A stretch of 64,000 nucleotides of DNA, from positions 88,253,848 through 88,317,847 of the forward strand of contig OZ035960.1 in assembly GCA_964034945.1 (NCBI GenBank), given 5' to 3'. Shown here in pieces: positions 36,422 through 46,729 of the stretch. The stretch comes from Chrysopilus asiliformis (lineage: Eukaryota; Arthropoda; Insecta; Diptera; Rhagionidae). The position numbers and the translations under genes are program-made. Position 1 is the stretch's first letter. Each line of letters opens with the position of its first letter. The notes beneath the pieces were generated by a model. The model saw nothing but the letters and a program-made list of their open reading frames with translations. It had not been told where the DNA came from and did no database searches.

Positions 36422-36906
36422 AGCAGGGTTTAGACGAGACAAGTAACTTGCGGCAAGTAGACGTAAATACACGCGATTTGACCTAGTGTGCGACGCTCGC
36501 ATATGTGTGAGAATACTTGCCGCTCTCTCGAAAATAATAGAAAGCCATTCTATTTTTGTGGCAAGTAAAACCAATACAAGAACATGGAACCGCGTACAAA
36601 TGAAGTGGTTTTATGTGTGTGTGTTTCGGTTCATTTTATATTTGCTGCTTTGCCAGAAAACGTCGTAACATTTTAAGGAAAAAACGACACGGATATAAAA
36701 AACTCGTCGGCAACAAACAGTTTCAGGTCGAAATTCGCAAATTTTTCCACAAAAAAGAGTCGTGATATTTTTTCTCAGAAAATTTTAGGTTATGTTTTCC
36801 TTCGGCTGTCATTCTACTTGAAATGATTTACTTGAAACGTGTAAACTAAGCAAACTACTTGCCTCTCTTTACTTGCCGCAAGTTACTTGCTGTGTATAAA
36901 CCCTGC
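36422..36906. mobile_element. TTAA-flanked miniature element (485 bp)
   Basis: Left AGCAGGGTTTAGACGAGACA, right the inverse of GCAGGGTTTATACACAGCAA. Further in, 'aagtaacttgcggcaagta' is inverted at the other end. TTAA lies at 36418-36421 and 36907-36910. The 60-codon frame inside has no domain. Confidence 0.75.
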
Positions 36907-36919
36907 TTAACCTTAAACG

Positions 36920-37155
36920 ATATTGATATTGAGTGAAAGTGACCCGGCTGGGAAAGTCTTCTACGGTAGGTTATTAACAACAAGGCGACGAGGAACACCC
37001 AACCTCAAATGGCAAGATGGCGTTGACCACGACGCGAAGAGAATTGGGATGCAAAAGTGGAGGAAATCGGCACGTCACCGGGACCTCTGGCGAGAGACAT
37101 CGCGGCAGGCCAAGACCAGAAACCGGTTGTAGTGCCGAGAGAGAGAGAGAATCGA
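36920..37155 (+). pseudogene. Non-LTR retrotransposon 3' remnant, copy 2
   Basis: Same tail as 31958-32260: GTPNLKWQDGVDHDAKRIGM, then RHRDLWRETSRQAKTRNRL and a stop, followed by a short 'gagagagagaga' run. It sits just beyond the last mRpS9 exon found, in what should be intron or 3' flank. Confidence 0.7.
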
Positions 37156-37351
37156 TATTGTTACCGTATGGCAACAAGTCCTAGAAAGATCCTGAATACT
37201 TCAAGGACAATTTTTTTATATGAATTTTTTTATATGAAATCAAGGAAACGTATGTAAACTCTTATGGTTTTACCTATCAAATGATTTATCACAACAGCAG
37301 CGATATTTGTATTACAGAATAAACATTAAAAATTAATAAAATCCCACTTAC

Positions 37352-38616
37352 TTGTTCTCGGGGCTGTGCTTCCTCGAAATAAGTGATGTCCTGCCCATTG
37401 ATTGAAATATTTCCAGTGCCCGGCGATCGAATAGTCACATCCCCTCGGGCTCGTTTTCTCAAACATTCTGTAAAAATTTTTTATTGCATTTCTTTCTTAA
37501 AATCACAATATCAAAAACTACCATAGATGGTAACATATTGCTTTCCATTTTCGTCAAACTGTGGCTTCGGAATATCATAAGCCGTTGTCTGTGATAGCAG
37601 CGGTTTTCGATATTTAACAATGAACTCTTTGCATTTGTACGAATAAGGAAGCGACAATAAACGCTCCATTGAATTAACAAAATTCTGATATTCAATATCA
37701 GCTATTTTTTCTACTAACTCCAATTCTAATTGTTCCTTCGGTAGCCATTCAGAACCACTCAATTCGCTAGAAATGAATTTCATAAATAAAAAATTGATTT
37801 TTGGCAAATTTCTTAGCAATTACAGCTTCAAATTAGGATCCGGTTGATTGTCCTTTCGCAGCATTCGCTCCTCAAAGTCATTCAATCCATTTATTTCTTC
37901 TACGATGTCCTGGAATCAAAGTTTTTTTTAAAATATGATTTTAAAAAACAGGCCATTTCCAAACCTACATAAAGCAATTGGAAGAAATTTGCTTTTCCGG
38001 TGTAAAACATACTGTGATAGGGTCTCCCGGTTTCATCGAATTCAGCCGCTTTTCTCGCCGGGAAAATTTCCTCTGGGGGCTTCATCATGGGACGCGCTTT
38101 CCGATCAAATAAACCCGATGGGAAAAGATATTCAATTGCACGCTAAAAATTAAATTTTGTCAAGGATTTTTGAAAGTTTCAACTTCATAACGGTACTTAC
38201 ATCGACATCCTCCTGTGTAAAAGTCTCTGGATTTTCACCCATCATGTTTGCAAGGTGCCGCTTCCCGATTTGGTACTCCAAATTCTCCGTCTTCATGAAC
38301 TCGTCATGTTCCCGGGCGCGTTCTAAATAGGCCTTCATCGCTTTGCTGATTTTCTCCTTCTTCATGGGAATTGGAGCCGCCGTGACTGTCACCTCATTGC
38401 TGTAGCTTCGATTCTAGGAATTTTAAAAAGAATTTGTGGAATTTTCAAGATTCGATATAACGTTTTTGAGGTTAGTGGAGAATGTCTTTGATTATCACAT
38501 GAAATTCTTACGGTTTGTTGAAGACATAATGGGGAAACTGTCACAGCCCGTGGATAGTTGAAATTGAGAAACCTTGCAAAACAATTTCTTGTTAAATTAG
38601 CCGAAAAACCAGACAT
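37352..38616 (-). CDS. mRpS9: Mitochondrial small-subunit ribosomal protein uS9m (partial, C-terminus not found)
   Basis: Structural protein of the mitochondrial small ribosomal subunit. Six exons on the minus strand: 38512-38616, 38201-38413, 37969-38142, 37824-37909, 37522-37766 and 37352-37467. All have GT/AG borders and compatible phases, giving 313 codons. Start at 38616 ([16 protein letters not shown]) gives a basic, mitochondrial-presequence-like N-terminus; an in-frame upstream ATG at 38691 is less likely. The last exon carries the uS9 signature region: [20 protein letters not shown], then [14 protein letters not shown] before GTAAGT. The family is about 395 residues, so roughly 80 conserved residues, including the Gly-rich loop and the Lys/Arg-rich tail, are missing. 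I did not find them to the left; a TTAA element and a LINE remnant lie there. Either the next intron is large or the gene is truncated. Family assignment is firm. Confidence 0.9.
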
Positions 38617-38853
38617 TTTGCGGCGTACAATCTTCACAATGTTTCCCTGAACCGAAAATAACTCTTCAGTGCAAACGAACCCAAATGTCAAATATTCTCG
38701 CCATTGTGAATTGTTTGGAAGTTCACAATTTTAAATTAAAAATTAACTAAAAAGTTTTAAGAAAAAATTGTTTAATTTTTTTTATGGGGAAAAAGTTTAT
38801 AACTGCTTCATAGTTAACATATTTAAGAGTTTTGCCTGAAATATATCCAACAT
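38617..38853. promoter_or_regulatory. mRpS9 upstream region
   Basis: About 240 bp between the mRpS9 start and the next transposon. No clear core promoter motif is visible, so the promoter location is inferred only from position. Confidence 0.25.
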
Positions 38854-38857
38854 TTAA

Positions 38858-39254
38858 GCTAGAACCTGAATCGTACGTCGATGCGTCCGTCATGCGTCCG
38901 TCCGATAGACAGTTTTATGCGGTGACAGTTGGGTACGTCAACAAATCACTTCTTCTTCACTTTTTTTGCATTTCTTCTATTAGTTTATCGTCGAAACAAT
39001 TACTTTCAATTTGTTCCATACTTAAATTGCTTAAATCGTAACCAAACTTTTTTGCGAAAAGACATTTCCGTGCGTTGCTGCATGTAAAAGTAGAAAGTCG
39101 ACCTACTCTATGCGGTGACGGTGCGTTGCCGCATCGAACAAACGCATTATTATGGAAGTACTCATAGCAGCCCATTGATTTTACTTTGACCGCATCGAAC
39201 TGTCAACGTGACGGACGCATGGCGAACGCACGGACATATGTTTCTGGTTCTACA
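38858..39254. mobile_element. TTAA-associated miniature element with long inverted ends, copy 1
   Basis: Left 'gctagaacctgaatcgtacg' then 'tcgatgcgtccgtcatgcgt'. The right end is a diverged inverse. TTTAA lies at 38853-38857 and 39255-39259. The short frame inside is shared with copy 2 and is not a gene. Confidence 0.75.
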
Positions 39255-39320
39255 TTTAATTATCTCACTGTTTTTTTTGGGGGTGTGGAGTCGGAGTTGT
39301 AGTCGCGAAGTCGAAGTAAA

Positions 39321-39706
39321 GGTAGAACCTCAATCATACGTCGATGCGTCCGTCATGCGTGCGTCCGTCTGACAGTTCGATGCGGTGACAGTTGGGTACG
39401 GCAACGAATCTGGAGTTAATCCATTGTTTTGCACTTCTTCTATTAGTTTATCGTCGAAACAATTACTTTCAATTTGTTCCATACTTGAATTGCTTAAATC
39501 GTAAACAAACTTTTTTGCGAAATGACATTTCCGTGCGTTGCCGCATGTAAAAGTAGAAATTCGACCTACTATATGCGGTTGCCGCATCGGAAAACGCATT
39601 ATTATGGGAGTACTCATAGCAGCCCGTTGATTTTACTTTGACCGCATCGAACTGTCAGACGGACGCACGCATGACGGACGCATCGACGTATGATTCAGGT
39701 TCTAGC
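39321..39706. mobile_element. Same miniature element family, copy 2
   Basis: Long inverted ends of about 60 bp, including 'catacgtcgatgcgtccgtc' on the left and its inverse on the right. The right end abuts TTAA (39707-39710); the left flank is AAAG. It shares the interior 'tttatcgtcgaaacaattac' with copy 1. Confidence 0.75.
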
Positions 39707-40018
39707 TTAATTAGTTTTTGTCTGGAGTTGTTAAAAAAATCTAAAACTCCGACTGCAACAAAAAAAATTTAAACAAAAATTTTAAAATTTCTCGAGCAAA
39801 CACGGCGACAAATTTGGGATCATTTTTTCAACTTCACTCAACTATTTAGTTATAAACATTTTCAACTGACGTTTTTTAAAAAATGAATTTTAGATTTTTT
39901 CAATTTCTAGGGTGAGTTTTTCGACTTTTTAGTTTATATGTGCCTATTTAAAGCAACTTAGTTGAAAATTTAAAACTCAAAAGCTAAATTTTCTAAAATG
40001 AAACTACGTAAATAAATA

Positions 40019-40340
40019 CATTGAAACCTCGATACTGTATACCGATATCAAACCGGGGTAGTATACAGTATCGAGGGGTATATAATATCGAGGGGTATTA
40101 TAAGAAAATAAAATATTGTCATGGTTTTAATTATAAAAAACAGAGAATACATTTTTTAATGTTTTACTCATTTACACATTTAATTTACAAAGTTATTTAG
40201 CAAAGTAAGAAGTTATTGTTTGTTGCTTAAGAAGTTTCTGCTGTTTCGGCCCCATTGCCTTCTCCTGACACTTTCTCTGTGGGGTATACACTATTGAGGG
40301 GTATACAGTACTGAGGGTATACGGTATCGAGGTTTCAATG
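40019..40340. mobile_element. pogo/Tigger-like miniature element (322 bp)
   Basis: Left CATTGAAACCTCGATACTGT, right the inverse of CATTGAAACCTCGATACCGT. TA lies at 40017-40018 and 40341-40342. Subterminal 'gtatacagtatcgaggggta' words are repeated in both orientations. Confidence 0.8.
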
Positions 40341-41212
40341 TAATTTAGTTTTTGAACTAAAAAGTTTAAAAATTTGATTCATTGTTAAAGAAATTACTAA
40401 AATACTCTGAAATTATTCGAAATGTCGCTTTGATCGCCGTGGCACAGAGAGGTTCACAATTAAAATTCATGGGCCAAAATTCCAACTTTTTGTGATAATT
40501 TAATATTTTTTTAATTAGGGTAAAGTCCGGATAGACCGCACCTTTCGCAAAAACACTATGAAATTCTCATTTTTAAAACTCTCATATCAACACCCTGGAG
40601 CGAGTAGTTAAAGAACAGGGGAGAAAATAAAAAGGATCGATTTTTGGTATGAATAGATGCTCTTGGGCAAAACGAAGATAAATAACCATTATTTATTGAA
40701 AAGCTAAATTCCTGGACACAATTCAAGAATATTAGAATTAACACAGTACAATAAATTGAACGATGTAGAAGATAGACGACCGAATACTGGAACTACTTTA
40801 ACACACCATTGTTGGGGGACCCCCACTTCCTCGTCTTGCCTGTAGTTTTGACAGTTTCGTTCAATGCCTGGCGCCTGGATCGGCTAATCTAAACAGGCTC
40901 TTAGACTTTACTTCCTTCAAAATACCTTTTCCAATATTTTCTGCCTCAAACTACGAATGGCCGTCAATATTTTAGCGTAAAAATGATTATTTTTTCCAAT
41001 TTCTATATTACATCTATCCATATTAATGTTAAGACCAAATGGGCCATCTATCCTCTGTGGACATCAATCCGTACCCAAAACTGGGCCAACTGTTATTCTT
41101 GGCACAGAAACGATTTTCTTGAATCTCATTTCACAAATATTCAAACAAACATAATTACTATTTAATTAACGGAATCAAATAAAAAAAATCTGAAATTATT
41201 TGTAAAATTAGT
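40341..41212. other. Mostly unrecognised; half of a Harbinger-like hairpin
   Basis: At 40812-40905 'cccccacttcctcgtcttgc' and 'gcctggcgcctggatcgg' match one arm of the hairpin at 43122-43286, diverged and without its partner. Confidence 0.45.
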
Positions 41213-41648
41213 AGTGAACATTGAATATGTACAAATATAGAAGAATAATGATTAGTTTTCACCTTGGGCCGATGGTGGCGAAAGTGTCTGCGGTTCAAGT
41301 ATTAAATAAAAATCCCCCAAACTTAAAGCTTAGGTATGTGTATTAACTAAAATACCCTAAAACTTTAAGCACAATGGGAAATTTGTAATCGCAATGATCG
41401 CGGTTTATCATTGTGTGCTGTACGTGTTCAGTTCATTCCTCGTATGACACCATAAGAATCAACGCAAAACCGCTTTGCTTCTTAAATGTGTGCGTGCTTT
41501 TTGGTCTGGGATATTTGTGGGGAAATTCTCAATTTGAATCTAAACTAAAAGCTACAATATTACATAAAAATGATCACTATCGCCACCATCGGCCCAAGTT
41601 GAAAACTAATCATTATTCTTCTATATTTGTACATATTCAATGTAGTGA
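41213..41648. mobile_element. Foldback element with about 70-bp inverted arms
   Basis: 41217-41290 ('gaatatgtacaaatatagaa', 'gggccgatggtggcgaaagtg') is inverted at 41574-41645. The 97-codon frame between is not convincing. Confidence 0.6.
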
Positions 41649-41687
41649 AGCAAAAATTTTTTGTTTCCAAATCATCCAGTTCAAGAG

Positions 41688-42840
41688 TGTTAGAGTGACT
41701 ATATAAAATTAGAGTGTGGTAATCCAAAAACCATTTTCGAAATAAGACAAGTTTTATTTCGAAAATTTTGTTCAAAAGTCAACTTTGTTTTCAGTTTTTT
41801 TTTTAAATATGTAGTATATTTGGAACTTTTTAAGTCTTTGATCTAGGAATACTGTACTTAAGTGAATCGATTAAAATATTTTTCGTTCAAATATGTGATA
41901 ATGATCAAAAAAATCAACGGACAATTTGAGATTTAAACAGTAATGACTCACGATGGCCACGCTCTCTGGTGGATCTCCATTACTGAAGCATTCGACGTGT
42001 GCAAAAATATAGAGACACACTTACGTAAAAAGGTCTTCGTAAAAAAGAGAGAGAACAACGTGTGCAAAAAAAAAAATGCAATACGTCGCCAGATGTCGCA
42101 TTTGTAGTTTTTTTTATAGGATGCACACGTCGCCAGATGTCGCGTTTGTAGATGAAGTTGCACGACTTTAACTTTTCCTATAAAGATCGTGTGCAACTAT
42201 AAAATTAAACTCACACATTCTCCGTAAACAAATAGTGAGGTCCGATTCATTTAAGTTGTGTTTTGACTGCTGTAAAATTACGCATAGTGGTTCGCGAATC
42301 ACTACTTGCTTCTGAATTAATGGCCCAACCATTTGGAGAAGCTCTTCAAATTGTGTGGCCGTCATTCGCAAATATTTGCAGAAGAAACTCGGATCGCGTA
42401 TACAACGTAATGCTCCAAAAACGCTCCCAAATGCCCCATTTATGTCCCAATCCTTGTAATATTCATGAACCCAGAACTTTCTCTTTTTTTTATGACACGG
42501 TCTTCATTGTCACTGTCACTTGTGCTATCTTCATCGAAAATTATATCGATTAGTAATTTTTTGCTATCCGAATCCATTTTATTACAATATTTAAAGACGA
42601 TGTCAACTGTCACATGGTTGGGAGATTTTTTTGAAGTCTAGCTAATGTTTGAAAGTTGAGTGTTGTGGTCATGGAATAAGGTTCAAATTCCTATGACGTA
42701 TATCATATAAAACTACCTATAAAAACATCGCGTTCGTCTTCTGTCTTTTCCACTGACAATTACAGAGATTTGTCTCTGCACACGTCGAATGCTTCAGTAA
42801 TGGAGATCCACCACTAGTTTTATATAGTCACTCTAGTTTT
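41688..42840. mobile_element. Nested foldback complex
   Basis: The outer pair is 'gagtgactatataaaatta' near 41691 and its inverse near 42815-42835. The inner pair is 'gtggatctccattactgaag' plus 'cattcgacgtgtgca' at 41969-42005, inverted at 42778-42814. Inside are 'cgtcgccagatgtcgc' repeats related to the element at 35637-36217. Frames of 67-96 codons here have no domain. Confidence 0.55.
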
Positions 42841-43121
42841 GTCGATCTTCGACCGAGTTTGGGGGTTTATTTCGATCGAAGTAAATGATGGGATGTATGA
42901 TGGGATGTATTTTACTACCCTACTTCGCACTCTACCCAATATACTTCTCTTTTCTATTTTGAAGACATGGTAATTTGTTTTTTTTTCAATATAATGCTTA
43001 TTGAGTCAAAAATCCATAAAATGAACTCATTTGCTCTACAAAAAGGGAAAATTTTTTTAAATATTCACTGCATTGGTTTTATATCATTATTTGTGAATTT
43101 GAGTTTTGATTATTGGTCTAA

Positions 43122-43286
43122 GTGGCTGTTTACACACGGTTGATCCAGGCGCCTGGCCATGAACAAAACTGTCAAAATACAGGCAAGACGAGGAAGTGGG
43201 GGACACCCCCACTTCCTCGTCTTGCCCGTATTTTGACAGTTTCGTTCATGGCCAGGCGCCTGGATCAACCGTGTGTAAACAGCCAC
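43122..43286. mobile_element. Harbinger-like hairpin element with TAA duplication
   Basis: A 165-bp near-perfect palindrome with tips GTGGCTGTTTACACACGGTT and its inverse, flanked by TAA at 43119-43121 and 43287-43289. A 3-bp TWA duplication fits PIF/Harbinger. The centre holds 'gggggacaccccc'. Confidence 0.75.
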
Positions 43287-43289
43287 TAA

Positions 43290-43651
43290 CGATTTCATTT
43301 GAGTGTATGGATGGTGGAGAAAAGTCCTTAATAGTAAAAGTTTAGCAATATTATTAAAAAAATGAATATAATTTTTTTTTTTAAAATCTACTTGGCTATT
43401 CTTCGAATCTATCACTTCGATTTTATTGGTGAAACTACTTCTCTCGGTCTATCCAAAAGTCCAAACCCTGGCTATGATGAGAGAAAAATTTCGTAACTAT
43501 CTGGTAACCCTGTTGTGAACAACCGTTAATTTCTTGCCGCCACGAGTTCGGGAGCGATTTCACTGTGTTCTTCGATTTGAATTTTTCGAAATAAATTCAA
43601 GTGATTAAATATTGTTAACCTTGTTCCATAAGATCTACAAATTCGTACAAA
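43290..43651 (+). promoter_or_regulatory. Histone H1 upstream region
   Basis: About 360 bp between the Harbinger-like element and the H1 start. The last 100 bp are less repetitive and end in a favourable start context (gtacaaaATG). No canonical TATA box is clear. Confidence 0.3.
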
Positions 43652-44377
43652 ATGAGCAATAAAGTTGTAAAGCCTTCTGATGTTGCAGAAGTTCTTGCAG
43701 ACAACGTGAAAACTCCGGAGAAGGCCCCAATCAAGGTGGTAAAAAAGTCGCCGAAGAAGAAATTGCAGAAAAAGAGTGCTCCCAGGGCAGGATCGTCGAA
43801 AACTACTTTAGCCCTGATTTTGAACGCCATAAATCGTCTGGATAATGGAAAAGGGTCTTCTTTGATAGCTATTAAAAAATTTATGAAAGATGAAGATCCG
43901 AAGTACGGCTTGCAACGCAACCAATTGTTGATCCGGCGGTTCGTAAAGAAAGGAATTGCTGATGGGATTTTACAGACCAAAACACGTGGAGTTTCAGGGC
44001 GATTCAAGGTAGTTTCTGGAAAGTCTCAGAAAAAACAAAATGGAGTCGCATCGAAGCCGAGAAACAAATCGGATCCAAGCGCACCACGTGCAGTTAAGAA
44101 GTCCGGGGAGATTGTGAAGAGGGTAGCGAGCCCCCAAACGAGCAAGAAGGGAAAGCGCACGAATGAAGATGTCGGGGAAGTCGTGGCCAAGAAGAAAAAG
44201 GCAGTAGCAGCAGGCGCTTCCAAGAAGTCAACATCATCCAAAGGAAAATCCCGCGCCAAGTCAGCTGGGAAGAAGCTGGAGAAAAACAGGAAGTCTCCCA
44301 CTGCCCCGAAATCGCCGAAGATGAAGACCACCAAAGCTGGAATGGGGACAAAGAAGAAGGTGGCCTCGACGAAATAA
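43652..44377 (+). CDS. H1: Linker histone H1 (intronless, polyadenylated type)
   Basis: Binds nucleosomal linker DNA and compacts chromatin. The 241-residue protein has the expected order: a Lys/Pro-rich N-terminal tail (1-48), a globular H15 winged-helix domain (about 49-121, with TTLALILNAINRLDNGKG, SSLIAIKKFM and GVSGRFKV), and a Lys/Ala/Ser-rich C-terminal tail (about 122-241). Length is close to insect H1 proteins. ATG at 43652 follows acaaa and is the first in frame. There is no intron. The 3' flank lacks a histone-type stem-loop in the first 100 bp and has AATAAA at 44521, so the transcript is probably polyadenylated, like a replication-independent H1. It stands alone here rather than in a core-histone cluster. 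Its last 53 codons and 3' flank are duplicated at 46567-46916. Confidence 0.93.
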   Translation: MSNKVVKPSDVAEVLADNVKTPEKAPIKVVKKSPKKKLQKKSAPRAGSSKTTLALILNAINRLDNGKGSSLIAIKKFMKDEDPKYGLQRNQLLIRRFVKKGIADGILQTKTRGVSGRFKVVSGKSQKKQNGVASKPRNKSDPSAPRAVKKSGEIVKRVASPQTSKKGKRTNEDVGEVVAKKKKAVAAGASKKSTSSKGKSRAKSAGKKLEKNRKSPTAPKSPKMKTTKAGMGTKKKVASTK

Positions 44378-44564
44378 GAACATCTTTTATGCTTTTTTTT
44401 TTAAAAAATAATTTACTCGTAAAGTATATTTAAATTACTAAACTTTATCTATAATAGATAAGAAAATGTACAATGAATTCCATGGTTTTATGTTTTGAAT
44501 GAAGATTGTTTTTTTTTCTAAATAAAGAATTGACCAACCTTAATTGCACTGCGTTTTTATTGAA
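44378..44564 (+). terminator. H1 3' UTR with AATAAA, start of the duplicated 3' flank
   Basis: AATAAA at 44521-44526. The sequence is repeated almost unchanged at 46730-46916, and the match stops sharply at 44564/46916. No poly(A) tract sits at the copy's end, so a DNA-level duplication is favoured over a retrocopy. Confidence 0.7.
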
Positions 44565-44920
44565 TTCCTTAAAAATTAAATTTTTTCATTGCACTGGGGG
44601 TCCATTATGGAAATGGAATACGATCGTAACGATCGGGAATTGTCGGTTAACAGAAAACTAACAAGTTCCGGTCGTTACACCGCGTCTTGACCTGGGATTT
44701 TTCATCGCAGAGATTTTTGATTGACCAATCAGAGCTCGAGTTGACGGAGGGGAAAAATCCCAGAGAGAAATTTCTTGAAATCTTGCAATAGCAAAATTTC
44801 TTGGAATTTCACAATTCAAGATGGCGGAATCCAATTTCTCCCGACAAGTAATTGCAAAAATAACTAATTTTTACAAAATACGATACAAAAAGCTTTGGAA
44901 GAGAATATATAACATTAACG

Positions 44921-45050
44921 GCCAATTTATTCACTAGGAGTTAAATCGCCTTAACTCCCTTAACTCACCTTTAACATGGAAAATAACGTTAGCTAACTCC
45001 CTTAACTCACTAACTCGGCTTAACTCCTAGTGAATAAATTAGGGGTAAGG
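44921..45050. mobile_element. Miniature inverted-repeat element, 'TTTATTCACTAGGAGTTAA' family, copy 1
   Basis: Left 'ccaatttattcactaggagt', right its inverse 'actcctagtgaataaatt', with 'cttaactcccttaactca' repeats between. Two more copies, head to head, form the centre of the palindrome at 56005-56240. Confidence 0.75.
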
Positions 45051-45277
45051 GGTTTTTCTTTTCGTCTGTTCATCTGTTTCAGCCTTTTCAATTTCACGTA
45101 TTGCATTAATTGCGAGAGCGGCGACTATGTGTTTTCTTTTCATCGGCATTTTGAGTACTAAATTTCAAGAGATTTTCGGCCCAGCTGTCAAAAAAATCTC
45201 ATTGCGGTGAGATATTTCTTCGGATGAAAAATTGTTAATCAAGACGCGGTGTTATGATTACGATCGTATTCCATAAA

Positions 45278-45420
45278 GCCCAATTTAGACTAACGATTGC
45301 GATCACGATTGGCTTCCTTGACCAATGAGATCAAAGCTTTCATTTTTCTATCCTTGAAAGCTTTGATCTCATTGGTCGAGAAACTTCAATCGAAATCGCA
45401 ATTGTTAGTCTGAATTGGGC
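45278..45420. mobile_element. Miniature element, 'GCCCAATT' family, copy 2
   Basis: A nearly perfect hairpin: GCCCAATTTAGACTAACGAT at the left, its near-inverse at the right, with TTAA at 45421-45424. It shares tips and inner words with 14565-14721. Confidence 0.7.
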
Positions 45421-46085
45421 TTAATAGGCCCACAGGAAATTTTATTTCCTTGGAATCTGGGGTGGCTTCATGTAACTTATTGTCGATCGACTAATTACTC
45501 GAAGGAAATCTTTAGTCGACCAAAAATGATAAAACAGGCCGACACCCAATCTGGTACACCCGACATAAGAGTCTTTTCTGGGTAATTTGGGATCGCTGAA
45601 TCCGAATCTGGCAGTAGTTTTGTCAGAGAACAAAGAATCTAGAGAAAAAACTCTTAGAACAAATTTTTAGAGAAAATTTTTCCACTGTGAGAGGAAGCAA
45701 GAGGATCCGATGTAACACGCAAAAAAAATATCCATTCGATTCCTCCATCTCATTGAATAGATACGACGAAAATGATTCTCTTTGCTTCGTGCTCCCTAGT
45801 CTAAAAGTATTTAACTTTTAGGCCGTAGCTAGTAAATGATAGGGACCATTCCCCCCCCTTCGACGGGGAAATTTGTCGAAAATTTGTTCGGCAGAGTTTT
45901 TTCTATGATTCCTTATTCTATGGTTTTGTTGTACCAGATTTACTTTTTCAGATATGAAGGAAAAAAGAATTGTTGATTTCCAGATTATAAACATTTAAAT
46001 CAATTTATGAATTACCTACCATATCGGAAAAAGTAGTGCTGGTACAGCCAAACTATTGTCAGATTCGGATTCAGCGACGTCAAAT
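45421..46085. other. Family D fragments, otherwise unrecognised
   Basis: 'gggatcgctgaatccgaatc' near 45590 and its inverse 'gattcggattcagcgac' near 46062 are single diverged family D words in opposite orientations about 0.45 kb apart. No gene. Confidence 0.4.
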
Positions 46086-46093
46086 TACCCAGA

Positions 46094-46566
46094 AAGGCCT
46101 CTAATAAAGGGTGGTTAAATTTTAAGAGCCGATGTTGAATGTGAACCACACCTAAACGTGAAGTTTTTTTCTGCATTTCATTTGACATTTCTCAATTTCA
46201 GACTAACTCAATTTGAACCATGGAAAGATACACAATCGAGCAACGCAATAAAGTTATTCAGGCTTATTATGAAAATGGGCGTTCAAATCAAAATGCATAT
46301 CGTGCACTTCGTGATTTTTTCGGTCAATTTAATCGTCCAAATGTGCGTACAATCGGAAAAATCGTGCAAAAATTTGAGCAAACCGGGTCTGTAGGAGATG
46401 TGAAAACACCAGTGCATGCTCGTACAGCTCGTACTGCAGAAAATATTGCTGCTGTTCGCGATAGTGTGGCTGAAGAGCCGTCCACCTCAACTCGTCGTCG
46501 TGCCCAACAATTGCACCTCCCACGCTCGTCGTTGATGAACATTATGCATAAAGACTTGCATTTACA
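46094..46566 (+). mobile_element. 5' part of an IS630/Tc1-mariner-type transposon
   Basis: 'agggtggttaaattttaaga' looks like the terminal repeat, followed by a 110-bp leader and the transposase start at 46220. The element stops at 46566, where H1 sequence begins; its catalytic core and right end are missing. Confidence 0.65.
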
Positions 46567-46729
46567 CGCTTCCAAGAAGTCAACATCATCCAAAGGAAAA
46601 TCCCGCGCCAAGTCAGCTGGGAAGAAGCTGGAGAAAAACAGGAAGTCTCCCACTGCCCCGAAATCGCCGAAGATGAAGACCACCAAAGCTGGAATGGGGA
46701 CAAAGAAGAAGGTGGCCTCGACGAAATAA
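46220..46729 (+). CDS. Chimeric ORF: transposase HTH domain fused to the H1 tail
   Basis: 169 codons without interruption. Residues 1-116 are the N-terminal DNA-binding part of an insect IS630/Tc1-mariner-type transposase (MERYTIEQRNKVIQAYYENG, QKFEQTGSVGD, AEEPSTSTRRRAQQ), of the helix-turn-helix class known as DUF4817. Residues 117-169 are the last 53 residues of the H1 at 43652, starting SKKSTSSKGK, with the same nucleotides, stop codon and AATAAA. The join keeps frame. The ATG is the transposon's own start. All catalytic residues are absent, so it cannot transpose anything. If expressed it would be a sequence-specific HTH domain with a strongly basic chromatin-binding tail. Whether it is expressed is unknown; it may be a neutral, very young rearrangement. 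Confidence 0.7.
   Translation: MERYTIEQRNKVIQAYYENGRSNQNAYRALRDFFGQFNRPNVRTIGKIVQKFEQTGSVGDVKTPVHARTARTAENIAAVRDSVAEEPSTSTRRRAQQLHLPRSSLMNIMHKDLHLHASKKSTSSKGKSRAKSAGKKLEKNRKSPTAPKSPKMKTTKAGMGTKKKVASTK

Noticed and set aside
31958..37155. Functional LINE
   Set aside because: Only C-terminal tail fragments remain, with frameshifts; no endonuclease or reverse transcriptase core is visible.
43615..44351. Minus-strand frames opposite histone H1
   Set aside because: Shadows of the Lys/Ala-rich H1 codons; the plus frame has the H15 domain.
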